NCBI RefSeq assembly: GCF_023100805.1
Contig: NZ_CP095855.1
Coordinates: 2,645,001-2,709,000 of the forward strand
DNA length: 64,000 nucleotides
Direction: 5' to 3'
From: Chitinophaga filiformis
Lineage (GTDB): Bacteria > Bacteroidota > Bacteroidia > Chitinophagales > Chitinophagaceae
Part shown: in pieces, positions 9,637 to 18,376 of the stretch
Layout of the letters: every line of letters begins with the position of its first letter
How positions within the stretch are numbered: position 1 is the first letter of the stretch
Program-made: the position numbers and the translations under genes
Notes under the pieces: model-generated
Told to the model about the DNA's origin: nothing
Seen by the model: only the letters and a program-made list of their open reading frames with translations
Database searches by the model: none

Positions 9637-10650
9637 GTGCAGAACAGGAAGGAATACCTCAAGCAACTGTTGCATCAAAAGGAGTGGAAACAGGAAGACC
9701 GGGATTGGCTGCTGCAATATTTGAATGAAAACGATCTTACAGACCTGCAGGAAGTTGCAGCTGAGGCATATAATGCCGACCTGCTCAACACAGATCCTGT
9801 ACTGGAAAGAGAACACTCAGCGCGTATACTGGAAAAGATCCATCAACGCATCGGCACCGGCGGGCAACCTGCGGCAGTTGTAAGAAGGATCGGCTTCAGT
9901 CGCTGGAAAGTGGCCGTTGCTGCCATCATTATCCTGGTAGCAGGGGCAGGCGTCCTGAGCCTGCTCAGAAAACCCGTAAAGCAGCTGCTGGTTACATCGG
10001 GGATGCAACGCAGGACGGTAACACTGCCTGATGGTTCGATAGCCTACCTGGAGCCGGGAACTACCTTAAAGTATACCGGCAACTATGGCCGGAAAGAACG
10101 TAATGTAACGCTTACAGGAGAAGCGCTGTTCAAAGTACAAAAAGATGATAAACACCCTTTTATTGTTGCTTCATCGCTGATCAGCACTAAGGTACTGGGT
10201 ACTTCCTTTAACATGGAAGCAAGGAACGTAACAGAGGCAAGAGTGGTAGTACTGACAGGAATGGTTCAGGTTGAAGCAAAAGGAGAAGAAAATCAGGAGG
10301 ATAAAGAGGTGATCCTCACAGCCAACAAAGGAGCGGTATATAACAGTAACACGCATTTGCTGGAAATGTCTGACGCCACCGACGATGCAAGGTTTTATTC
10401 GCAGAAGCAGCAGGGACGGTTTATTTACGATGGAGAAGAAGTAATAAAAGTAGTAAACGACCTGCAAAGGTATTACAATACGGAGATCAAAGTAGACGGA
10501 AGGATACAACACTGTGCATTTTACGGAGATGTAAACATTGTGGATGACCTGGAGAAGGCACTCGATCTGATCGCAGTGTCGCTGAACGCCAAAATCAATA
10601 AGGATAGAAATGGGAACGGCTATGTAATTGCCGGAGGTAACTGTCATTAG
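9637..10650 (+). CDS. FecR-family anti-sigma factor
   Basis: The start is a GTG, chosen because no ATG gives the full N-terminal domain. The 337-residue protein has a cytoplasmic N-terminal part (1-88), one membrane helix (~90-110, VAVAAIIILVAGAGVL), a periplasmic FecR domain (~118-235; TLPDGSIAYLEPGTTL, VLGTSFNM) and a C-terminal DUF4974-like domain (~262-332). It would hold the preceding ECF sigma at the inner membrane and receive the signal from the STN domain of the SusC encoded next. The 205-base gap from the sigma gene is long for a pair, so separate expression is possible. Confidence 0.92.
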   Translation: MQNRKEYLKQLLHQKEWKQEDRDWLLQYLNENDLTDLQEVAAEAYNADLLNTDPVLEREHSARILEKIHQRIGTGGQPAAVVRRIGFSRWKVAVAAIIILVAGAGVLSLLRKPVKQLLVTSGMQRRTVTLPDGSIAYLEPGTTLKYTGNYGRKERNVTLTGEALFKVQKDDKHPFIVASSLISTKVLGTSFNMEARNVTEARVVVLTGMVQVEAKGEENQEDKEVILTANKGAVYNSNTHLLEMSDATDDARFYSQKQQGRFIYDGEEVIKVVNDLQRYYNTEIKVDGRIQHCAFYGDVNIVDDLEKALDLIAVSLNAKINKDRNGNGYVIAGGNCH

Positions 10651-10704
10651 ACGAAAAGACACAACTAACAGTTAACCTGCCTTGAAACCTTAGTAAATGT
10701 ACTG

Positions 10705-10723
10705 AGCATACCCGAAGTATGCT
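10705..10723 (+). terminator. Small hairpin after FecR, possible terminator
   Basis: Seven-base arms AGCATAC and GTATGCT flank CCGAA, and TTGTTTTTTG follows about eight bases later. It sits in the 252-base gap between FecR and SusC. It may be a weak terminator or attenuator; nothing else clear was seen in this gap. Confidence 0.4.
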
Positions 10724-10902
10724 AGCCAGCTTGTTTTTTGACCAGTTTATAAATATTGCACACAACCAAACTAAATCGCTTTATGACGACTCAGGAACGA
10801 ACGCCATCAGGTTAACTATACCCTATAAAGTTAACTCAGTAAACTAAACATGCACTGCAACGCAGCAGGTGCCCTATTGCCCTGGTCTCGCAAGGACCGG
10901 TA

Positions 10903-13900
10903 ATGGGATCTCTATTTCCCGAACTGAACCAAAATCAAATCATAACGATGCTCAAAAAGGCGACCCTATCCCTCCACCTGATAACGCTTTCACTGCTCGT
11001 GTTGCTACAAGCTATCACAGTGCCGGCAGCCGCTTCAGGAATACAGGATGCCCTCGACAAAAAGATATCACTGGAATTGAAGAATGTGTTATTAAAAGAA
11101 GCACTGGACAAGATCGGAAATCTCGCAGAGGTATCTTTCATCTATGCAGGCAACAAGATAATAGTAGCCAATAAAGTAGATGTCAGCGCTCACAATGAGA
11201 AAGTGGGCGATCTCCTTAAAAAATTGCTGAAACCTTTATCACTCTCCTATACGGTCCTCTACGACCGTATCGTGATACGGCCCGTTGAAAAAAAAATGGA
11301 CAACCTAACCGTTCCGGAAAACGACCGGCAGGTAGCCCAGCGCACACAGGACGTAAAAGGTACAGTGATGTCTCCTAAGAATGAGGCCCTGCCCGGTGTG
11401 GCTATTATTATTAAAGGCACTACCAGGGGTACCACTACGAACGACAAAGGTGCGTTCGAACTGAAGAACGTTTCTGACGATGCTATACTGGTATTCAATT
11501 TTACCGGTTACCAGCAGCTGGAAGTAAGTGTGGCCGCTTATAAAAGCGGTATCATTAACGTACGCCTGCAGGAAAAAACAACCAAGCTGCAGGAAGTAGT
11601 GGTAACCGGTTTCCAGGATATCGACAAGAGTAAATTCACCGGCTCGGCAGCCCGCATAAAGATGGATGAGGCCAAAATAGATGGTATGCCGGATGTAAGC
11701 CGTATGCTGGAAGGACGTGTAGCCGGTGTGGCCATCCAGAACGTATCCAGCACATTTGGTACGGCTCCGAAGATCCGTGTACGTGGCGCCACTTCCATCA
11801 ATGGCGATAACAAACCACTGTGGGTAGTAGATAACGTCGTGCTGGAAGATGTGGTGAACATCTCTAACGACCAGCTGTCCAGCGGCGACCCGACCACCTT
11901 GCTGGGATCTGCCGTGGCAGGCCTGAACCCTAACGATATTGAAAGCTTCGACATCCTCAAGGATGCGGCAGCTACCGCGCTGTATGGTGCGCGTGCCATG
12001 AACGGGGTAGTGGTGATCACTACCAAAAAGGGACGTGCCGGCGCTAAGCCCGTTGTTACCTACAGCGGCAACTACAGTACTCAGCTGAAGCCTAACTATA
12101 GCAATTATAATATCATGAACTCCGCCCAGCAGATGTCAGTACTGGCAGAGCTGGAGCGGAAGGGCATGCTCACTTCGGATATCCTTTCCCGTGGCGACAT
12201 CGGCGTATATGGCAAGATGTATGAAATGCTGAATGCCGACGATAATGGAAATTTCCCGCTGGAAAATACGCCCGCTGCAAAACGTAATTTCCTGCTGCGT
12301 TACGCTTCTGCCAATACAGACTGGTTTGATATTCTCTTCAAGACCAGCTTTATCCAGGAGCATTCCCTCAGTGTATCGTCCGGTACCGACAAAGGACAGT
12401 CCTACTTCTCTACCAGCTTTTACCATGACAACGGCTGGACCATTGCTGATAAGGTAAGCCGTTATACGCTCAACTTCCGTAACAACTATAAACTCTCTGA
12501 CAGGGTGAGCACAGGGTTCTCTGTACTCGGCTCTGCACGTCAGCAAAGAGCGCCCGGTGCGCTGACACGTACCAGCAACCCTGTAGAAGGCCAGTACGAC
12601 CGCGATTTTGACATTAATCCATTCAGCTATGCCCTGAATACCAGCCGTACTTTAACAGCGTACGATCAGCATGGCAACCTGGAATATTTCAGGAGGAATT
12701 ATGCGCCTTTCAATATCATTAATGAATCGGCCAACAATTACCTCAACCTGAGTATGATGGACCTTCGCCTCCAGGGCGACTTCTCCTGGAAAGTGGCCAA
12801 GAACCTGCGTTATGAATTTGTAGGCGCCCTGCGCTATGTAAAGTCCTCCCGTGAGCACCAGATCACCGAGAACAGTAACATGGCCAACGCTTACCGTGCT
12901 GCCGACAATGCGACCATCGCAGAGAATAATAAGTTCCTCTACCGCGATCCTGCCAATCCGGACGCATTACCGGTGATCGTGCTGCCTTATGGTGGTTTCT
13001 ATAACCGCACAGAAGACCAGCTGGTCAACTTTGATTTCCGCAACAGCTTAAACTATAATGCTACTATCGGCGATCGTCACAGTGTGACAGCCATGATAGG
13101 ACAGCAGGTAAAATATGCAGACCGCCAGAATTCATCCGGCACCGGTTACGGTTACCAGTACAACAATGGCGGTGTACCCTTCACAGACTACCGGATCCTG
13201 AAGCAAACTATCGAGAGCAGTTTCCCGTACTACGGCATGAGCAAGGACTATGACCGCTTTGCCGCCTTCTACGCAACTGCTACTTATGCTTACAACAATA
13301 AATATAACCTGACAGGTACCACCCGTTACGATGGTTCCAACAGGCTGGGAAGATCCAGTACTGCCCGCTGGCTGCCTACATGGAGCGTATCTGCTTCCTG
13401 GAACGTTGACAGGGAAGACTTCATTCAGAACCTGGGTTGGGTAGATTACCTGGCGCTCAGGGCCAGCTACGGACTAACCGCCAGTATGGGCCCTGCCACC
13501 AATTCAAACATCGTATTCCAGACAATCAATAGTAAAAGGACCCATCTCGATGAAGTGGAGTCCGTGATCAAGATCGCTCACCTGCAGAATGATGACCTGA
13601 CCTGGGAAAAACTCTACACCACCAATATCGGCCTGGATGGTACCCTGTTCAACAGGAGGCTCAACTTCACCATCGATGCATACAGCCGCAAGAGCTTTGA
13701 CCTGATCAGCATTATCAAAACCTCCGGTATCGGCGGTGAAACTTTCAAAGCGGCCAACTATGCCGACATGACTTCAAAAGGTGTGGAAGTACTGGTAGGC
13801 GGCGATGTGATCAAAAAGAAGGACTGGGGCTGGAAAACGAATGTGACATTCGGCTACAACACCAACAGGATCACCAATGCCAAGAACATCCCCAGGATCT

Positions 13901-14604
13901 TTGACCTGGTAGTGGCAGAAGGTGGTAACAAGGAAGGTTATCCCGTAAGAGGTCTTTTCTCTCTCGAATATAAAGGGCTTGACCCGCACACAGGTACGCC
14001 GCAGTTTGTGAACCAGCATGGCGATGTCAGCAAAGACGTATTCCTGCAGGACCTGAACACTTCTCACCTGGTATACCAGGGCCCCGTTGATCCGCCGGCA
14101 ACAGGTGGATTTTCCAACACCTTCCGCTACAAAGGGCTGTCCATGAACGTATTCGTGACTTACCAGTGGGGTAACAAGATCCGCCTGTATCCTGCTTTCA
14201 AGACGGCATACTCCGACCTGGATGCGATGCCGAAAGAGTTCTACGACCGCTGGATCATGCCGGGAGATGAGAAGGAAACACAGACACCATCCATCCTTGA
14301 TGGCCTGGAGCAGGTAATGCTGGGAGGCGCTTATCCTTACAACAACTATAACTATTCCACCGCGAGAGTTGCAAAGGGAGATATGATACGCCTGAAGACT
14401 GTATCGCTCACCTGGCAGCTACCTGCTACACTGTTGAAAAGAACTGCCTTCAACAACGTAACACTGACCGGTGCGGCTATTAACCCATGGCTGATCTATT
14501 CGGACAAGAAGCTGAGAGGACAGGATCCTGAGTTCTTCAACACAGGTGGTGTGGCACAGCCAATACAAAAGCAATTCACTCTTTCACTAAAAGTAGGTCT
14601 CTAA
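10903..14604 (+). CDS. SusC/RagA-family TonB-dependent outer-membrane receptor with STN domain
   Basis: With the start at 10903 the protein has 1233 residues; AAGGA eight bases before this ATG supports it. The ATG at 10948 (MLKKATLSLH) is an alternative that gives a more normal signal peptide. After the signal come an STN domain (~60-120) for signalling to FecR, a carboxypeptidase-regulatory-like domain (~152-235; GTTRGTTTNDKGAFEL), a plug (LQEVVVTGF, RGATSINGDNKPLWVVDNV) and a 22-strand-type barrel to the end. It forms the channel of a SusCD import pair with the next gene, which starts six bases after its stop. Substrate unknown: no glycosidase is in the operon, but a HExxH lipoprotein is, which may hint at peptides. 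Confidence 0.95.
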   Translation: MGSLFPELNQNQIITMLKKATLSLHLITLSLLVLLQAITVPAAASGIQDALDKKISLELKNVLLKEALDKIGNLAEVSFIYAGNKIIVANKVDVSAHNEKVGDLLKKLLKPLSLSYTVLYDRIVIRPVEKKMDNLTVPENDRQVAQRTQDVKGTVMSPKNEALPGVAIIIKGTTRGTTTNDKGAFELKNVSDDAILVFNFTGYQQLEVSVAAYKSGIINVRLQEKTTKLQEVVVTGFQDIDKSKFTGSAARIKMDEAKIDGMPDVSRMLEGRVAGVAIQNVSSTFGTAPKIRVRGATSINGDNKPLWVVDNVVLEDVVNISNDQLSSGDPTTLLGSAVAGLNPNDIESFDILKDAAATALYGARAMNGVVVITTKKGRAGAKPVVTYSGNYSTQLKPNYSNYNIMNSAQQMSVLAELERKGMLTSDILSRGDIGVYGKMYEMLNADDNGNFPLENTPAAKRNFLLRYASANTDWFDILFKTSFIQEHSLSVSSGTDKGQSYFSTSFYHDNGWTIADKVSRYTLNFRNNYKLSDRVSTGFSVLGSARQQRAPGALTRTSNPVEGQYDRDFDINPFSYALNTSRTLTAYDQHGNLEYFRRNYAPFNIINESANNYLNLSMMDLRLQGDFSWKVAKNLRYEFVGALRYVKSSREHQITENSNMANAYRAADNATIAENNKFLYRDPANPDALPVIVLPYGGFYNRTEDQLVNFDFRNSLNYNATIGDRHSVTAMIGQQVKYADRQNSSGTGYGYQYNNGGVPFTDYRILKQTIESSFPYYGMSKDYDRFAAFYATATYAYNNKYNLTGTTRYDGSNRLGRSSTARWLPTWSVSASWNVDREDFIQNLGWVDYLALRASYGLTASMGPATNSNIVFQTINSKRTHLDEVESVIKIAHLQNDDLTWEKLYTTNIGLDGTLFNRRLNFTIDAYSRKSFDLISIIKTSGIGGETFKAANYADMTSKGVEVLVGGDVIKKKDWGWKTNVTFGYNTNRITNAKNIPRIFDLVVAEGGNKEGYPVRGLFSLEYKGLDPHTGTPQFVNQHGDVSKDVFLQDLNTSHLVYQGPVDPPATGGFSNTFRYKGLSMNVFVTYQWGNKIRLYPAFKTAYSDLDAMPKEFYDRWIMPGDEKETQTPSILDGLEQVMLGGAYPYNNYNYSTARVAKGDMIRLKTVSLTWQLPATLLKRTAFNNVTLTGAAINPWLIYSDKKLRGQDPEFFNTGGVAQPIQKQFTLSLKVGL

Positions 14605-14610
14605 ATAAAG

Positions 14611-16071
14611 ATGGTTATGACGAAATTTTTCACAAGGGTAGCAATCGCAGGAGGATGTTTGATAACCATAGCCGGGTGTAATAAATATCTCGACAAATCT
14701 CCGGATAGCAGCTGGACAGAACTGGATACTCCTGCCAAGGTATCACAGCTGCTGGGTACTGCCTATCCTCAGGCCAACTATATCGTCTTTGCAGAAGCAA
14801 TGACTGACAACGTAGAAGACAAAGGCGCCGGGGTGACCGACAGGACCAATCTGGATCCTTATTTCTTCAATGATGTATCGGCCACAGAGCAGGATTCTCC
14901 CGAGTACTATTGGCAGGCATGTTATACGGCTATCGCCGCTGCCAATAATGCGCTGAAAGCATGCGAGGCCGCTGCCGATAGCAGCCGTTATTCTGCACAG
15001 AAAGGGGAGGCGCTGGTAGCCAGGGCATATGCTCATTTTATGCTGGTGACCTTCTTCTCCAAATTCTATGATGCCACCACGGCTTCCAGCGATCCCGGTA
15101 TCCCTTATGTAACGGAGCCGGAGAAAGTTGTGATGAAACACTATGAGCGCAAGACAGTGGCTTACACGTATGACATGATAGAGAAAGACCTCCTGGAAGG
15201 TATGCAGCTGATCAGAGATGATAACTATAATGTACCGCGCTATCATTTTAATAAGGCTGCCACTTATGCTTTTGCTACGCGGTTCTATCTCTTTAAGAAA
15301 GATTATCAGAAAGTGCTGGAGTATGCCAACAAGACATTCCCCAACAATGACCTGGCCAGCAATATGCGCCCATGGAACACTACCTATAAAACAATGACCC
15401 CTGCAGTGATCTGGGATACTTATGCCAGGGCTTCCGAAAAAGCCAATCTCCTGCTGGTGGAAACACAGTCAACATATGGCCGCTATGTGGCGCAATACAG
15501 GTATGGACTGACTTACAACATCCAGCAGCAGATACTGGGCAGTAATGTAACCGGTGGTGACTTTGCTTATCCCTTGTACTACTATGGCACCAGGGATTAC
15601 TTCGTGCCCAAGCTGACGGAATATTTCGTGAAAGCATCCGTAAATGCTACGATTGGCGACCCTTATGTAATGGTGCCCCTGTTCACTACAGAAGAGGTAC
15701 TATTCAACAGGGCAGAGGCCAATGCCTACCTGGGCAACAATAATGATGTACTGGCAGACCTGAACCTGTTTGCCAGCAAACGGATCACCAATTACAATGT
15801 TTCCAGTCATCGCATCACCACCGCGAAGATCAGGAACTACTATGGCATCTCTGATGTAAAGAACGGTTTGTTACAGACCATACTCGACTTCAAACGTGCC
15901 GAGTTCGTACAGGAAGGACACCGCTGGTTTGATATTCAGCGCTATAAAGCGCCGGTGACGCATTATACAGACAAAGGTGTGCAAATGGTGCTGCAGGCAG
16001 ACGATAAACGCCGCGTATTGCAGATCCCTTTATCGGCCACCACCTCCGGTATAGCCCTGAATCCCAGATAA
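14611..16071 (+). CDS. SusD/RagB-family substrate-binding lipoprotein
   Basis: This 486-residue protein is a lipoprotein with lipobox TIAGC (Cys23), followed by NKYLDKSPDSSW, typical of SusD proteins. The C-terminal part contains RAEFVQEGHRWFDIQRYK, the conserved end motif of the family, and TPR-like helices such as RAEANAYLGNNNDVLADLN. It acts as the lid on the outer face of the SusC barrel and captures the ligand. It is tightly coupled to the SusC gene and precedes two further lipoprotein genes in the same direction. Confidence 0.95.
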   Translation: MVMTKFFTRVAIAGGCLITIAGCNKYLDKSPDSSWTELDTPAKVSQLLGTAYPQANYIVFAEAMTDNVEDKGAGVTDRTNLDPYFFNDVSATEQDSPEYYWQACYTAIAAANNALKACEAAADSSRYSAQKGEALVARAYAHFMLVTFFSKFYDATTASSDPGIPYVTEPEKVVMKHYERKTVAYTYDMIEKDLLEGMQLIRDDNYNVPRYHFNKAATYAFATRFYLFKKDYQKVLEYANKTFPNNDLASNMRPWNTTYKTMTPAVIWDTYARASEKANLLLVETQSTYGRYVAQYRYGLTYNIQQQILGSNVTGGDFAYPLYYYGTRDYFVPKLTEYFVKASVNATIGDPYVMVPLFTTEEVLFNRAEANAYLGNNNDVLADLNLFASKRITNYNVSSHRITTAKIRNYYGISDVKNGLLQTILDFKRAEFVQEGHRWFDIQRYKAPVTHYTDKGVQMVLQADDKRRVLQIPLSATTSGIALNPR

Positions 16072-16101
16072 TCTCAACTGTAAAAAAAAGAACGCATATA
16101 T

Positions 16102-17013
16102 ATGAAACACGTAAAAATATTCTTCTTCCTGTTTGCAATGGCGGTATTGGCTGCCTGCTCGAAAGAAGATGATGATCTCAGTGGTGTGCAAGACATCCCG
16201 GGCCTGGGTGGCGATACCTGGGTTCCGGGATCTTTAGATGCCTGGTTGCACGATACAATGACTGTTCCCTACAACATTGAAGTAAAATACAAATGGGACC
16301 AGTTTGAGTTTGATGTGACCAAAACCCTGGTGCCACCCCGGGAAGAAGTGGTGATCCCTGCTATCAGGGCCATCAAGAAAGTATGGATCGATAATTACAT
16401 CAATGCCGCGGGCGAAATTTTCTTCAAGAAATACAGCCCTAAATTCTTCATCCTGTCGGGCAGCGCCAGCTGGAACGACAATGGCACCATTACACTTGGT
16501 ACTGCAGAAGGAGGTCGTAAAGTAGTGATGTACCTGCTGAACGATTTCCGTACAAAAGAGATGCCCGGCTATACCAAAAGAGACACCGGTAATGTAAAAC
16601 AGATCTTCCATGTGATAGAACATGAATTTGGTCACATTCTTCACCAGACGAAGATGTACCCTCCTGAATTCAAGAAGATCTGCGCCGGCTATTATACCGG
16701 TAACTGGAATAATATCGCTGATACATCTGCCCGTAAAGATGGCTTTGTAACAGCTTATGCCATGTCCAATGAAAGTGAAGACTTCGTTGAAATGATCGCC
16801 ATGATGCTGATAGAAGGAAAGGCGGGTTTTGACAGGATCGTGAACAGCATCCCGGCAGGATACAGTGTAAATGGCTCTTCACAGGCGCAGGCCAAAGACA
16901 GGTTAAGACAGAAAGAAGCGATGGTGGTAAACTATTTCAAAGCGTCTTACAACATTGATTTCTACAGCCTGCAGGACAACACCAGAAAATCTATTGTACA
17001 ACTGCTGTACTAA
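16102..17013 (+). CDS. Zinc-metallohydrolase-like lipoprotein (HExxH) of a SusCD operon
   Basis: The 303-residue product has a lipobox ending VLAAC (Cys19) and a zinc motif HEFGHILHQ (H174, E175, H178). NESEDFVEM near residue 235 offers acidic residues for a third ligand or structural role. It matches what I recall as the substrate import-associated zinc metallohydrolase lipoprotein family that accompanies TonB/SusD genes. It is likely outer-membrane anchored, and may trim the bound substrate before import, most simply a peptide. A 30-base gap after SusD supports one operon. Confidence 0.85.
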   Translation: MKHVKIFFFLFAMAVLAACSKEDDDLSGVQDIPGLGGDTWVPGSLDAWLHDTMTVPYNIEVKYKWDQFEFDVTKTLVPPREEVVIPAIRAIKKVWIDNYINAAGEIFFKKYSPKFFILSGSASWNDNGTITLGTAEGGRKVVMYLLNDFRTKEMPGYTKRDTGNVKQIFHVIEHEFGHILHQTKMYPPEFKKICAGYYTGNWNNIADTSARKDGFVTAYAMSNESEDFVEMIAMMLIEGKAGFDRIVNSIPAGYSVNGSSQAQAKDRLRQKEAMVVNYFKASYNIDFYSLQDNTRKSIVQLLY

Positions 17014-17046
17014 GGCTATATCAACCAGATCAATTTCGAACTCCTT

Positions 17047-18327
17047 ATGAGAAAAAATCTATCATTATATTTTTTACTGATTGTCGTTACAATTGCTTCC
17101 TGCCGGAAGTACGACGATGTTTTTGATAAATCTCCGGACACCAGGATCAATGAAACGCTGGCAGCATATAATGATGCGTTGACAGGTGCTCCCTACGGCT
17201 GGAAGGCGCTTGTATATCCTTCCGGTTTACCCAACACTGCATTCGGCTTCTACTTTAAGTTCGACACTGCCAACAGGGTGGATATGTTCTCAGACTTCGA
17301 CTCTTTGTCGTCCGTTACGGTAAGACAAAGCAGTTTCCGTCTGAAGTCATTACAGCAGCCATGTCTGTTGTTTGACACTTACTCTTATATCCATGTGCTC
17401 TGCGATCCCGATGCCAGCAAGAATGGGGGCTACTATGGAAAAGGATTATTCTCTGACTTTGAATTCGCAATAGATGGTATCTATGGCGACACCATAAAAC
17501 TTACAGGACGTCTGAATGGCAGCAAGGCCATTCTCGTTAAAGCTACCTCGCAGGAGGCACAGGATTATTACGATAAAAAACGGAACTGGGAGTTCAATAA
17601 TATTTCCCGGTTCCTTACTTATTTCAAACTGTTGGCAGTAGGCAACTACAAGTATGATGTCTATGTGGACAAGCTGTACCGCCAGATCAGTTTTGTACGT
17701 CCTGACGCCAATGAAGTAAAGACCATTACGGTCAATTACTATTTCGATGGGAAAGGCGTTTCATTCGAAACCCCTTTCCGTGACGGCGCTGTTACCTTTT
17801 CTTCTCTGGCAGATATAACGTGGGATGCTTCCGGGCAAAAAATGACCATGAAAGCCGGGGAGAATAATGCGGTCATCACCGGTGTGATCAAACCACTGGT
17901 ACTCGATCTGACTGCCGGTCGACGCTGGTACAACCAGGCTGCATCAACAGGCTCTTTCTGGCGCTCTGCAACAGGATTCCACGTCAATGGTGTGGATGAT
18001 GCCTACAATGTGGCCGGTATCCCAGGTTTCAATTTTATGTTCTATTACCCCAATTTTGGTGAAGGATATGACTTCGCCGGTATCGTACCGGATGGTTATG
18101 CCTATGGTCCTGCGTTTACGCCCACCTTCAAATCCAATGGCACTACCACCTTTGCTTATCCCGGCGGAGGCTGGGGCGAGATCCCTGATGCAGCCGCTGC
18201 TACTATGAGCCTTATCGTTACCAAATACCAGGAAAGTGAAGGATTCTATTTCGTGCAGACAGGCAATGCTTCCTTTGATATGGTGAATGTAAAGGATGCC
18301 CGTAGCTGGATCAGCTGGCAGCAATAA
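17047..18327 (+). CDS. DUF4302-like lipoprotein
   Basis: The 426-residue protein has a lipobox ending TIASC (Cys19) and then KYDDVFDKSPDTRINETL and APYGWKALVYPS, the pattern I recall for DUF4302 proteins of SusCD loci in Bacteroidota. The rest is beta-rich with no catalytic motif that I recognise. It lies 33 bases after the HExxH lipoprotein gene and probably belongs to the same operon. The function of the family is unknown; a surface accessory binding role is a guess from context. Confidence 0.75.
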   Translation: MRKNLSLYFLLIVVTIASCRKYDDVFDKSPDTRINETLAAYNDALTGAPYGWKALVYPSGLPNTAFGFYFKFDTANRVDMFSDFDSLSSVTVRQSSFRLKSLQQPCLLFDTYSYIHVLCDPDASKNGGYYGKGLFSDFEFAIDGIYGDTIKLTGRLNGSKAILVKATSQEAQDYYDKKRNWEFNNISRFLTYFKLLAVGNYKYDVYVDKLYRQISFVRPDANEVKTITVNYYFDGKGVSFETPFRDGAVTFSSLADITWDASGQKMTMKAGENNAVITGVIKPLVLDLTAGRRWYNQAASTGSFWRSATGFHVNGVDDAYNVAGIPGFNFMFYYPNFGEGYDFAGIVPDGYAYGPAFTPTFKSNGTTTFAYPGGGWGEIPDAAAATMSLIVTKYQESEGFYFVQTGNASFDMVNVKDARSWISWQQ

Positions 18328-18376
18328 TATCATCACCCTATCATTCATCCAAGAAAGAAATTTAAAACAAACAGCC

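Noticed and set aside
18296..18376. Upstream extension of the giant protein by 27 codons
   Set aside because: It overlaps the previous gene and would bury the signal peptide; the ATG at 18377 fits better.
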